A stretch of 64,000 nucleotides of DNA from Sanderia malayensis. Its lineage: Eukaryota > Cnidaria > Scyphozoa > Semaeostomeae > Pelagiidae. The stretch lies in NCBI GenBank assembly GCA_013076295.1, contig RQOL01000882.1:496001-560000 (forward strand). Direction: 5' to 3'. Shown here piece by piece: positions 36,601 to 47,574 of the stretch (its first letter is position 1; each line of letters begins with the position of its first letter). The notes beneath the pieces were generated by a model. The model searched no databases and was not told the origin of the DNA. It saw nothing but the letters and a program-made list of their open reading frames with translations. The translations under genes and the position numbers were made by a program.

Positions 36601-38654
36601 CTTGCCAAACCTTTGCAGGTCTCCTTTAAGTTCCAACAGTCACAGACAAGAAAGAGAAAAATAGTTAGGATCATTATACATCAAATAACAACAAGGAGAC
36701 ATTTAGAACCAAGCATGGATTGAGTTAAACTCAAAAGCTGTGTATGAAATGTGGCTAATAAATTTAGCATCGTTGATGGTTTGGAAACAACAACACCCCT
36801 TAATAAGCAGGGCAGAGAAATAAAGTGGGGTTTTAGGGGCAAGGAGGAAAGTGTATGCCCCACATGGTTATCCATGCCTGCTGTTTTATTGTTGAATTTT
36901 GACTACTGGGTTGGTAATGGGTCGTCATATTGCATGGGTCCCCATCTCACTCTAGTCTTTAAACACAAAAAATTTATCCGAACATGAATCATCTTAAAAA
37001 GTTTACAATACAATGATAAACAAAATTATGAAAAGTACCTTGTAAGCTTGGAGAGGCAAACATCGCAGAACCAGTTGTTACTTGACTGTTACTAGAAACA
37101 TTTTCAAGCACAGTTCCAACATTATCATACGTGCGGGTTGTATCTGTTAAACAAATAGCTGTATTGAGTATTTAATAATTAACTCTTGCCTTAATTACCA
37201 TTTACTTAATGGAAACTATTTCAAAGAGATCTTGTTCCTTCTAATACGACTTCAAGACTTGTAACAAAGTATCTGAGTGAATACGAAATCTGTTGCAGCA
37301 AACCAAATTTTCTCAACCAAAAACTTCATGCCACGTTTAATATTCTCTCGCAAATCAAATGCCTGATAATTTGTGTGAATTAAGTAAATGATCAACACAC
37401 TACAAAGATATTATTGAATGACAAACACATCACAAAATATACCATTTCTTCCTTTTAAAATGTTTTATTTTTAGATTTCCAACAGTAATAGTACTTATTG
37501 GAATATTCAAGGTTATGTGCTGGGGGTCAATGGAAGTGATAGAAAATAGATAGAAAGCATTACAATTTTCGTTGAAGCACAAAATAAACCTATTCATTGC
37601 CCAAATGCAAATCAGAGCTACAATAAGAAAACGATAGCTACATCATGCCAATTGCTATATCTGCAAAAATACACCAAGATGGCAATTCTCACGTTATGAC
37701 ATTGGTTTCTCTTTCTCTGCTTAAGCAAGCCCCCACAAGCCAATGCAAAACAATTACAATGTCTAATTGGCATTGAGTATTATTTGTCCTAGCCAAAATA
37801 CTAACCTTGTTCAATATTGCTAAATGTTGCGGATGCTTCGTCTGAAACATTGATGTTTATGACTGGTCCATGATACTCAATGTGTGGAGCACCTAGGAAA
37901 TAAATAACAAAAAAGGCATCAAAGAAAAGTTCATGCAAACTTCAACTAGACTATATCTCTTATTTATTAATATCCCTCTGAAATGTCATGAATGCACACA
38001 ATGCAAGATAATTATAAAATACAAACCTTTTATAACTTCTTTTGGAGCTTCAATGTCCACTTGGATATCTTCAAGCCACTCAACATATGCAGAATTGACT
38101 TTCATTTGTACTTCAAGCGGACTTTTGAGTTGTTCGCTTTTTGTTTTAGTAATATCGGATTTAACTATTTTATTAAGATCTTTATAGAATGACATTCCAA
38201 ACAGGCTTTCAGGGAAAGTCATGAACTTTGTAACAATATAGCGAAAATCATTAAATTGGATGGAAGCCTTTGTTGCATGTGCAAAACATTCATTTCGAAT
38301 TCCTCTAGCTATGTCCAAATATTCAGAGTGTAACAAAGGAAAGATCATTTGCTCCAATGGACGGCTGGGTTGAATGAGATTTAGTCCTGATTGCTGAAAA
38401 ACCCAGAAAAGGGTAGTTGGGTCCCAATTTTTGACGTCACCACTTCGCAAATTCTCGGCGACATCTTTCATTGGATTCCTGACATTACTTGGAATACAGC
38501 TTAATAATAACTTTCCACTGACAGGCGTATTTTCCCACTTTTTATTTGGGTATTTTGAATTCCACTTTTCTTCGAACAACTTACGTAAGTTCTCCGAAAG
38601 TAGGTCCAGAATGATTCTCGCCAACTTGTAGAAGCATTTTTGTTCCTTATCCAT
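27648..38654 (-). CDS. HEPN-NACHT-LRR-TIR-TIR protein, copy A (intact)
   Basis: Thirteen exons with unbroken phase: 38027-38654, 37806-37892, 37039-37143, 35511-35561, 33585-34942, 33416-33490, 32563-33315, 29482-29515, 29031-29242, 28733-28898, 28238-28440, 27933-28098, 27648-27847 (about 1345 residues). The ATG at 38654 is the first Met after an in-frame stop and has a good context (AAGATGG). Order: DZIP3-type HEPN (about 1-200), Ser/Thr/Asn-rich linker, NACHT with Walker A GVAGIGKS (about 385-392) and Walker B LFLIDGLDEL (about 454-463), LRR-like region (about 770-1019) with a Lys/Arg-rich tract, two TIR-like domains (about 1031-1157 and 1157-1280), and a hydrophobic 66-residue tail. This is an NLR-type innate-immune or cell-death architecture; NACHT presumably drives NTP-dependent oligomerisation. 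The last exon rests on a weaker acceptor; translation could instead stop soon after exon 12. Confidence 0.85.
27933..28440 (-). other. Second TIR-like domain (two exons), copy A
   Basis: Exons 28238-28440 and 27933-28098. Strand KFIIISNAPGNQVEAIEMKQ, PVFVNIELCKY, LVVVALLTDEYEKSQQCKEM, then LKIIAVKLDNDFQPGDELNK and CICWTDETNFDTNFAKVKKW. The Ser-Gln-Gln-Cys-Lys-Glu block corresponds to the TIR S-x-W-C-x-x-E block with Trp lost and Glu shifted by one. The intron falls at the same place as in the first TIR-like domain, so the two arose by internal duplication. Confidence 0.6.
28733..29242 (-). other. First TIR-like domain (two exons), copy A
   Basis: Exons 29031-29242 and 28733-28898. Beta-A strand LILILCEPDSRNFVLQLKEN, IAVDENIEEF, the beta-C strand VLVVFIQHHIPEQVERDILF, then NILLVKLEAD and the C-terminal CLDFTDKRNN with ELNRAI. 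This matches the TIR order. Where catalytic TIRs have Cys-x-x-Glu before the last helix (S-x-W-C-x-x-E), I place Val-Glu-Arg-Asp, so the usual Glu may be Asp. Homology is from pattern only. Confidence 0.6.
30378..32406. mobile_element. 2.03-kb non-autonomous element with long inverted ends and 9-bp target duplication
   Basis: Ends ACTTTAATGTCCTGGGACCC in inverted orientation; flanked by AAACCTTCC at 30369-30377 and 32407-32415. The empty site is present in copy B near 51779. Terminal arms are several hundred bp and internally made of about 186-bp tandem units (about 2.5 left, 4 right). A 9-bp duplication with long arms points to Mutator-like or, less likely, hAT. No transposase is encoded; the 63-residue frame in each arm is a mirror artefact. 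It sits in the large intron of the HEPN-NACHT gene. Confidence 0.88.
32563..33315 (-). other. LRR-like exon with Lys/Arg-rich tract, copy A
   Basis: Leucine-rich helical/strand pattern reminiscent of NLR-type LRRs (LKQMDILSYSQCLNIGSV, LKELEMFDMKIDQSEVSSA, RLKQMELYCCPLANHE). Between the two halves is a Ser/Thr/Pro stretch and a basic run (KKRKKKKRKKRKE) encoded by a poly-A-rich tract. The basic run resembles a nuclear localisation signal, though it may simply be an expanded homopolymer. Confidence 0.6.
33585..34942 (-). other. NACHT NTPase exon of copy A
   Basis: A 1358-bp exon encodes the whole NACHT module: Cys-containing pre-NACHT segment, Walker A (GVAGIGKSVLAKRIAYDW), Walker B (LFLIDGLDELQ), an arginine-rich sensor-like stretch (LILGRHHSRHF), and a helical region with VVSFLCSFLRFSLMD near the end. 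The EVVSFLCSFLRF segment is typical of the region following NACHT in invertebrate NLRs. Confidence 0.9.
35590..36625. mobile_element. 1.04-kb TTAA-flanked inverted-repeat element
   Basis: Ends AGGAGACCTGCAAAGGTTTG inverted, with arms of about 260-280 bp; TTAA at 35586-35589 and 36626-36629. Copy B has the empty site (GATTTAAGTTCC near 54938). TTAA duplication is typical of piggyBac and Kolobok. The interior carries a 35-codon plus-strand frame from 35903 with SEWIVELYQFEPMP, probably a relic of an element-encoded protein. Confidence 0.85.
38027..38654 (-). other. HEPN domain (DZIP3 type) exon of copy A
   Basis: The exon encodes an all-helical segment resembling the HEPN domain of DZIP3-like proteins, widespread in invertebrate NACHT and TIR proteins. 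Key features are ARIILDLLSENLRKLFEEKW, WDPTTLFWVF and the motif RNECFAHA around residues 120-127, an R-x5-H spacing that fits the R-x4-6-H HEPN ribonuclease signature. Actual RNase activity is inference; many metazoan members are thought to serve as interaction modules. Confidence 0.75.
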
Positions 38655-39738
38655 CTTGATCTCTAATAATCGAAAAGAATATAATATATATCAATTGTTT
38701 GCAGCTGGACGTGTAGCTTATCAAACTATACACGGAGAGGTTCACAGGTTCACGTGGACTGAAAAAGGCCTATATGTGCCCAGCCTGTGTGTGTTCAACA
38801 GACGTAGAGATCCAACTGAAATGGGCACTATTGTTTGCAGAAAGACTATCACTATAAATGGTTAGCTTCGAAAACTACTTGGCCTCAATGCTACAGCCAG
38901 GAGCAGCCAATTCCTAAGCCTGGTACTTACTTATAATTAAATAAATAAATACTTTTTTGGCATGTTGTTATGATATAACTTTTGCAGAACAATGTTATTA
39001 CTGGATACCACCGAATGGCATAAATTTGGTTCTTATACTCGACTTGAGGGTTACTCCAAATACTACACTAATACTTGGGGGTGATTTTTTAATCTTAGCT
39101 TTGGCTCTCTGTGACCCTGACTGGACCCCGACCCCCTATCAGGATTTGAGGGGGTACTCCCTTCAAATTAGTGGCGACGTAATGATACCGCAAGTGTACA
39201 CTGGTAGCATCATTACGTCATGTATACTCCTGCAAAGTAGCCAACTTATGACACTGATAGACCATCTGACCCTAACCCTAACTTTACTTTATTTTGGCAG
39301 TGGAATTACGTGATGCAGGCTCCAGCGCAACACCCGAGTAAAAGAGTTTTTGCTCTTCCATGTTGATGAATAATAATCTGATGGAATTTTATACAGTGCT
39401 TGCAGATGAACATGTTAATTATGAATAAACAAGCAAAAATGTTTGTGAGCTGGAGTTTTTAATTCAACAAACAATACATGTTGAACAAGGAAGTGAATAT
39501 CCACACTCGTAGAAAAATCAGTTTTATGTGTAGAAAACGAATGAAAACAACACGAAATTTTGTGATGGATAACTTAAAAAAAATCATCTGTATTTTGATA
39601 GCTTACTTGTAGATTAAGATAAAAAATAACTCCATTTTGAATACAACAAAGTTGGTCATCTGCAACCTGAAACCCAGCTTTCGAAATGGTCCAGGTTTTA
39701 TGTAAGTGAGATTTCATACGCCCGTGTTGAAATGAAAG
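38655..39738. other. 5' flank of HEPN-NACHT copy A
   Basis: Promoter side of the gene. Conserved in copy B at about 56968-58072 with small indels, including an imperfect match around AATACTTGGGGGTGATTTTT. No gene of its own is supported, and no core promoter element can be assigned. Confidence 0.4.
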
Positions 39739-39745
39739 TTGTAAA

Positions 39746-40445
39746 TAAAATCAAATCATAAATGTTTATCAGCAAATTCATTAATTACAAGGTACGTCAT
39801 TTAAGATAGTTGTTCAATTTCATGTGCTAATCGAAAATTACAAAAAGAACATTAAAAACGAGCAACCATATAATAATACTAAGTAAGCTGATGGACACAT
39901 GAAAAAAACTCAGGATCGAGCTATCAAAGCCATGTGTCCAATTGACGTGATTTGACGTTTACAATTTATTTTGTTTGATTTTGGATAATAGTAACAATAA
40001 GATAACAGAATGGTAATAACACTGAAGTAAAAGAATAAAAGGAAAATGAATAAGAAAATGAAAATGAATAAAGAAAACTACAAAAAAGAAAGAAAGAAAA
40101 AAAAACCAAGGTGGGAAGATTAGGTTTATATCTAGCTGTGCTATTATTTTCATCAATTTCAATCAAGTCAGGGTTTCTAAAAGGTAACGTTTCATTTTAT
40201 TTTTGAAAGATATTTTGTTTTTGGCTTCTTTCATTTTATTTGGTAAAGAGTTCCAAAGTTTAATACCATCAAATGTAAGAAAATTTCTTTTAAAGTTGGT
40301 TGATATTGCTTGTAGGGAAAAGCCAAGGTTTGATGATTGCCTTGTATTGTAACTATGGAGAGTTTTTGTTTTTAGAAATTCATGGCCTAGAGTAGTGTAA
40401 TTGGTCTCTTTGTTAATTTGAAACATGAACTTTGCTGCTTCAAGT
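39746..40445 (-). mobile_element. Non-LTR retrotransposon 3' fragment with 7-bp target duplication
   Basis: Absent from copy B (site near 58072). Flanked by TTGTAAA at 39739-39745 and 40446-40452. The minus-strand frame 40163-40426 encodes the familiar LINE ORF2 C-terminal tail: HSYNTRQSSN, GIKLWNSLPNKMKEAK and FKNKMKRYLLE. Everything upstream of this tail is missing. It lies upstream of the HEPN-NACHT gene A. Confidence 0.75.
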
Positions 40446-41216
40446 TTGTAAAGTTTAAAAAGAATCCTTTAACATTGGCTGATAAATTAGTTACACTATA
40501 TTCGTAAAGATATAATCAGAAGAATAAAACCATGAACTTACTTTTCTGGTTCAAGCAACAAACAGTCAGCAGTTGAAGAAATAAAGAGAAATTTAAGTGC
40601 ACAACGAAACGACAGACAAGACAAATGATTAAAAAACTTTCGCTTTTTGGTTTACTTTCAATCTCAGACATCACGTGCACTTTAATCCCCTCATGATTGG
40701 TGGATAAGGGCACCATAAATTAGCATAACAAAAGAAAATGAGGCCGCTCAGGGTTTTGGGATTGAAAAGGGCTGCCAGCAGGGAAGGGGGGTCTCCCAGG
40801 GGAAATACCTCCTTGGAAATTCCTCCAGCGGGAGGGAATTGATACGCCGATTTTGAAATTGAAAGTCGAAAACATTTAAAGAGTCTCTTCCAACAATAGG
40901 AAATACATTAATTATATAAAAATATGGTAATGAAGTGCTCAGACTCGTAAACTGACCTCATATGACCAGTAGTTATTTTACAGACCAGTTAGTCAGACCA
41001 GAATTTTATGTTTAAGAAAAGATTTGAGACAAACAGGTTGTTGTACTTTAACAAGTGAGGTACCAAACAGCTTGCCATGGCAATGTTACTTGAATGAACA
41101 GAGGATTTTCTTGTCCAGGTAATGGTTGCCATGGAAAACCCAAAAAGGTCCTTTTTCCAGGTAAATCATGAATTACATCAGATATCAAAATTCTGTCTGC
41201 TTATTCAAATTAGCAC

Positions 41217-42480
41217 TTGAAAACAATGTACCAGAGCAAACTTGAGCTAAATATCTCAAATAATGTCTTAGATATCCTTTCTCAAAGTCCAAATATGCAA
41301 ATATTCAAAAACAGCCTCAAACATTTCTTCACAATAAATGTTATCATTACAACACAACAAAAAGCTATATTCAATCTAGTATGCACAAAAATGTTGACAA
41401 TGTCTAGTAAGACCTCTCCAGACAGTATGTCTTACTTTTTGTCTTTTGTATTAGAAGATTACACAACCAGAGGGATATTGTTTTCATTGACAAATGTTAT
41501 GCCATTATTAGCAATTGCTCTTTTTGACCTTCACTTGGACTTCTTCATGACCATCTGGAGTTTTATGGATGCTAAATCCACTAGCCAAGTAGTCTTTTCC
41601 TGTCTTTGTGTTTTCTTTTCTTTTATTTCAGTTTACACTCCTGAGCCGCTGTTTGTCATTGAGCCAGAGACAGTCTCTCAAAGTGTTTGTTTTTGGATAT
41701 ATTCCAAACCTTTCAAGAAGATTGGTGACTGCACCTGAACCTTTGTTCCATTGCAAAACAGCAGCTGCTGTTGCTGTCTCCAATCTTTTTCTGTCATAAA
41801 ACATTGTTTAACAACTCATTTTGATTTTGCGTTAATCCTCCTACCGGCTCAAAAGACTTTCACTTGACAATCTTTTGCAGATGGGCAACAATTCTTTTCT
41901 AGACAGGAGGAAGACATTTACTTCTGTCTAGCTCTTGGTTTTAAGTGCAACATCTCTTTGATATCTGCACCAGCTATCTTGTCCCTTTGGACAATATTTG
42001 TGCTGCTCTGCAATGTTTTCTTTACTCCCAAGGATTGAGTGATAATACATAGCCCAAACAGCATGAGTCTATCACAAATGATCTTGCTCTTTTCCTCGTT
42101 ATAATATGGCTTTCATCCATTTCAAGAATGGGACAGTTCCTTGAGAGCTTTTCGAATTATCGGTTTGCTGTGTCTAGTGTTGAAGTGGATAGGCCTACTT
42201 CAGGGTCCACATATTCACTTGTGTCTTCATCAATTTGTGGTTCATTAACTTCTTGCTTTCTAGCTCCAGCAAATCCTCTGCATTTTGTACGGTACTTTGA
42301 TGTCTTTTGCCACCAACCATGTCCAAAAATCCGTGCAATATGCAATTTTCTTCTCAATTCTGGCTTGTCTAAATTCGATTTTACATTCGTCACACGTGAC
42401 ACCAACTTCCACTCTTTCCTAGCTTACTACTACTTCATACGAGGCCCAATAAATAAACACCAATTGAATGCACTTCAATG
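41217..42480 (-). pseudogene. Mutator-like transposase relic, first copy
   Basis: Minus-strand fragments of a Mutator-type transposase: a RRKLHIARIFGHGWWQK block near 42350-42300, then AVWAMYYHS-like residues, HKYCPKGQDSWCRYQRDVAL near 41990-41950, the last resembling the CP-GEDSWC-Q conserved block of the family. Several stops and frameshifts separate them. The matching relic in copy B is 59521-60520 continuing at 63744-64000. Confidence 0.6.
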
Positions 42481-42819
42481 AATACACGGTAAACATTCTG
42501 GAGGGGTTACAAATAATCTGGGGTGTGCAACTGACAGAAAACCCCTTAACAACCAAATTAACACGGTTTCTAAGGAAAACAATTTTCGGTTACCTTTCAA
42601 AACTATCATATTTTGGCCAACTGCCAGCTAAGTGTCAACTGAGTGCCAACTAAGTGTGATCAGGTGCTGTTCGCATTGTGGAGGCTATTACTAAAATGCT
42701 GAATGAACAGGAACGAACAGGAATGAACAGGAACGAGCAGGAATAAACAGGAACGAGCAGGAATGAACAGTGTGTTAGCAAATAACAATAAACAATGGAG
42801 AAAAGTCAAAAAACTATAA

Positions 42820-45800
42820 TATATAAAGATGCGTTTTGGCCATGTATAGATACCATTCGAACTCGCGGAAAAGACGCTGCAAATGTTCTTGTTGCAAAGC
42901 AGGCAAGAATTCATCGGGTACACGCAACATGTTATTTTGAAAGTTTGGATATCGTGTCATGACGCAAATTCTTTGCAAATGAAAATGATCATTCTGTGGA
43001 TAGGGTGTAACCACTTCTTGGCTTGTCCCTCTCTCCCTGTACCTTCTCAAATCTTTGTTCACAAGAATTAAGTCTGGTAAGGGGCTGGTAATGGTGGGCT
43101 GATGATTTGTGAACCACAACCATGACATCTTGAGACATTAGTACCAGCAACCCATTTAATGGACCAAATTGCTGATGCCGGTGTTGTACCAACTTGCTGC
43201 CTTTTAACCTGTAGCTGCAAATTGTTCGCAACAGAAGCCATTGGTGGCATCACCAACTGTTGTGTTGAGTAACATGGCATCTGCATTGTGCTGTTCACTA
43301 CTGTACAACTCTGTCCAGATTTTCGTGGGCCTAGAGCAAGCGGACGGTGTTAATTGGAGACTGCATGGCTCACTGCGGCTTGCGGAACAGCCTCAAGATC
43401 ATCATCTTTATCTTCTTTCAATAAAGGAATGAACTGCTCCACTGCTCAGCGTTTTGCATTCGATCTCTTTCTATTGCTAGGCTTCTTTCGAGCGTTTTTA
43501 GGCCCTCCGGACAAAGCCATTTCTGTGATTTTTGGGCCCGCCTTGGACTTTATGTACCAAGAAATCAGGGCATAGATGCGATTGGTACGTTCAGCCACTG
43601 CTAGCGTGTGCTCGCATAATTTTGTGGATCGATGTAAGCATGCCTTGTCACATTCTAGAGATCCTCCTGTATGGGTGTTGTTGCTTCCAGCAGCTACAAT
43701 GAATGAACCATTGTTGGCACCAGGTATTTTTAGCAGCTGATTCGCTTTCGTGAAAATAGATTCAAGAATGTTGGGTGGAATTGTTTTGATACCACTCTCA
43801 GATGCTGTAATTGACAGTTTGCAATTGTTGTTCGGTATCTTTGACAATGGCTCTGCTGTTATTGATGACGTGGCTTCAATTGCATTGCACTGCTGCATCA
43901 TGTCAACGTCCTCTTGCTGTTGACCCATACCTGCAGCAAGGAACTTGTGAATGACCTTCATCCGTTGAATGTGTGACATACTGCCCCACCTTCGATTGTC
44001 TGGCACCAAATGTGAAAACATGGGTGTAACTTTGAATAGACCCTTTCCAATCACTGCACGATCTTCATTTCGAAATTGTGCGTCTACAATTGACTTCACC
44101 TGAACAATGAACTCGTGGATCTTTTTTGGCTCAAAATGCAATCCCCAAGGCCAGCCTCTGTGCGAACTGGCCGAAGCATGGATTCCTTGATGCCATCTCT
44201 CTACAATTAAACGTTTCACCTCAATTATGCATGAATCATGCATTATGTGCATTACACATCGAGGAATTAGTATTAGAATACGCAGTTACCTTTTCTTCCT
44301 TGAACCATTCATAAAATGTCATCTTCTTTGCTGGGGCCATTTCTCTCCTTTCCCACTTGCTCTTCAAGGCGAGTAAACTTTCATCAAACTCCTCCTGCGA
44401 GTTATTGTCTACGAGTCCTGTATACTTGATGCTGCCAACCTGAGTCCAGTATACTTGATGCTATATTTTTTCCATAATAGTTTGCTTGTCGGTGGCAGTA
44501 AATCCTCTCTTTTCTAATTCCCGCTTGATGTTATCCTTGAAGTGTATGAAGCAGCGCAAAAATACTGCAAAGCGGAAATTCTTCTTCCACCCCATCATTA
44601 ATGCTTTCTCCCCATCGACACCACATGCCAGTACACCCTCCAACTCTTCCTTTTCCGTTACCAGGGAATGTGCAAAATTAGAATACGTTTTCCAGTCCTT
44701 CTTTTGATGCAGAAGCAAAGGACCAATAAAGACGGGTGCCTTATTTGTTTGCTTATTTTCTAACCTTAAGTTACGGTATGTTGTCACCGTGAGACTGATG
44801 CTGGCATTGAAAATGTTGAACGTTGGATCGAACGTCAACACTGAAAACTGCCTTGGATTTGTGCAGAATAGGCTGACTTCATTCAGTTGACGTTGGCTTG
44901 CAAGGACAGCAAAGAAGTCTGGGTGCACTTTGCACTCACGTATAAAGACACTGTCCTTTGAATTCTCCTCTTCTCGTTTTGCTCTCTCCAGCAATGTAAA
45001 CATTTCGTCTACAGGAAGGCGGGTCTCTCCCTCCTCTGAGTCGACTGTATTTGTTGAAGACCTTTCTTTTTTACTCCGATAACGGATGTTATACAGGTCC
45101 TTCGGACCTCTCGGAAGCTTGTCCAGATTATCGGTGCCCACAACATCGCCTAACTCACAATATATATTGTCCAATATCTCCTTGGTGGATTTCTTCTCGT
45201 CTTTTAGGCTTTTCTGGATCAGACTGCGTGAACTGGGCATGACACGTCTGTAGATGGATCGGCCACGTGCATTACCATGTGCTTTAACAACTAACTCATG
45301 TTCGTCGTGGTCAAAAGAGTAGTGAAGAAGCACGTTCTGTGTCATATTTCCTTCACCGTCACCGCAATGAGAAGAGGTATAGATTTTACTGGGATTCAAT
45401 AAGGATAATTTCATTTCCATACATTTTCGTGCAGTGAGTTACTTACCGTACAACACTGCAATCGTTTTATAGAGTTCGGGATCTGAGCCATTGACAAAAT
45501 GCATTCTTTTCAACGTGTAAAGATCTGTACTTGGTTCTGCATTATTTGTGTTTTCTCGAATGACCAACATTTCGTCTCCATCCCCTTGTCTCTCCACACG
45601 AAATAATGCCTTCGGAGATCCTTTGTGTCGCCATGATCCCATTGAGTCGCATTTTACATCATTGAAATTTTCAGTCTCTGAATTACTGACCAGGAAAGCA
45701 ACATTGTTCGATACGTCTCTGAGCGGAGCAGTGCATAGAAATTTCTTATACTTTATCGTATACTTTTAGCAATATCTCAACAAGAGAATTGGCATCGTAG

Positions 45801-47024
45801 GGCTCTAGTTTCCACTGGAAGACCGATGTAGACTTGTTACCATTGTAAAACTGGCCATCAGCAATAGCATTTGGTTTCACGGACTTGTTACTATGACGAG
45901 AAAAAAATTAGTGTCAGTGTTAGTAAAACTCATTTGATCTTACATTGATCATTTGATTTCATTTGATGCTTTCACCTAAGATCATCATGAATGACGGTAT
46001 ATTGCTAGATACTTACCTTTTGGATGCAATTTGTGTTATCTGTATGCCGTTACTTGAACTACTACCACTTGAGTCATGTGAGATTATTGTGACCATGATA
46101 TCAGAAGATGTCGCAGAGCTTCGTGGGTACCTTGCAATAGTTTCATTTAGTTTTGCTGACACGTCATCTTCATACCTAGAATTGAAATTCAATTCTTGAA
46201 TAAAATCAGCCATATTGATAAATTTCATGGTATATATATAATTAAAAGCTCTTTGATAATACTTACACTTCCTCTTTGATGGCTACAGTGACAATATATG
46301 GGGTGCATGCGGTGGTAACGTTGCCCGTAGCCATTCCCTTTACAATCCAATGCAACGAAGGTGTAACGCCATTGGAATCCACCAGTATTCCCTTTCTGTT
46401 GCCTCCCAACTCTGCCCCAATTGGATGAGTTTCAATAACGAGAATTCTACCGGCTGCTGTTGCTACCACGGTGAAAAGATATTTGTCGGCCTGAACAATT
46501 GCATACGCCGACTGTTGTTTTTCCATTGCACACATACGGAGCTCTTTCAGGACTTCCTGGGCTGTGACTTGAAAGTCGTAGCTGTAAACCTTTTCATTGT
46601 CATATACTTTTTCTTCAAATGAAAGCTTGTGTGATAACAAAGAGTTGCTTGATAGGATAGTAGCTGCCTGGTATATATCGTACATTGTTGACATTTGTTG
46701 AATTCAATTGGGAAATCTGTGATGATCTTACTTATGTGTTTTTCAAGGGAATCCAATGTCTCCAGCTCTGTAGAGGTGTAATGCATTAGCCTGTCAATGA
46801 TAGCAAGACACAGAAGTGCACAGGCATTTGTTCCGTCATTCGCTGGCTGTACTGTATGCTGCAGTAAGCTTGCATCTCCGTTCACTGCATCAATTTATGT
46901 GCATCACTCAATTCAAGAGCAGTAGCTTGGGAAACATTCATGGGTCGAATCTGCACAGTTTCAGTAACATTTAGTAAATTCAGCATGGAATCAACGTTGC
47001 ATCTTTTTTCTGCATCATCATAGG
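42820..47024 (-). pseudogene. Decayed MULE-type transposase with SWIM-like zinc finger
   Basis: Colinear minus-strand blocks: N-terminal TVQPANDGTNACALLCLAII near 46840; KRMHFVNGSDPELYKTIAVL near 45470; the DDE-like core VLTFDPTFNIF near 44830, GPLLLHQKKDW near 44720, ACGVDGEKALMMGW near 44610 and FLRCFIHFKDNIKREL near 44540; SWIM-like ECDKACLH...CEHTLAVAE near 43660-43600; C-terminal VAGTNVSRCHGCGSQIISPP near 43110. At least three frameshifts and a stop (45439-45441) show it is dead. Similar genes are common in cnidarian genomes. It abuts a relic of the HEPN-NACHT gene at about 47024. Confidence 0.7.
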
Positions 47025-47460
47025 AATGAACTTTATAAACAATCATACAGTAATAAGAAAAATCAATAATAATCAAATAATACAAGAAATGCAACATTAG
47101 TACAATATATGTTAATCATAATCAAAACATAACACCCGGACACAGCAATGCTATCTTTTCGTTGATGAAAACAAATTGCTGGTAATATATTCTTGTAATC
47201 TTAATAAGATGTAGCATTGTGTTATTATTGTTGTCTTCAAAAAGTTAATATTAAGCTATCAAAACACTATTGTCAAGGTACTTCATTCGAGAAATGTTGA
47301 TGAAAAATTCCCAATGTTTATTAATGATAATTAACTTACCCATTATAGCCGATTATCGTCCTTAACTTAATGGTCATTTCGGAACTAGTTCGTCTTTCTG
47401 TAAAGTCCAAACATGAGCTTGAGTCAAACACAAAACTCAGCGTTTTCCTCGTTTTGCCAA
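47025..47460 (-). pseudogene. Relic of a third HEPN-NACHT-TIR gene copy
   Basis: Matches intron and exon sequence at 28190-28860 and 49590-50250. The exon encoding the second half of TIR-like domain 1 survives as a decayed frame (SFVFDSSSCLDFTERR). The next exon (first half of TIR-like domain 2) has been deleted together with a few flanking bases near 47062. Sequence beyond about 47460 no longer matches. Confidence 0.75.
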
Positions 47461-47574
47461 TGGAGATATTGACGACTGGACCTCTCAACCTTTCAGCCCA
47501 GCCATCTCCAGGTGAAAGGAAAGCCAAAAATCCCCAGTGACATTTGGCACAGACAATGGTCACCAGGGACTAAT

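Larger units (their letters stand above)
24440..42480. repeat. Segmental duplication copy A
   Basis: Colinear with 47575-64000 (copy B), including introns and flanks of the HEPN-NACHT gene. Coding exons differ by few residues. Copy A carries extra insertions at 25484-27320, 30378-32406, 35590-36625 and 39746-40445 that are absent from B. Confidence 0.9.

Noticed and set aside
41217..41738. Plus-strand 173-codon frame
   Set aside because: It is antisense to the Mutator-like transposase relic; recognisable residues are on the minus strand, and the copy at 59541 breaks early.
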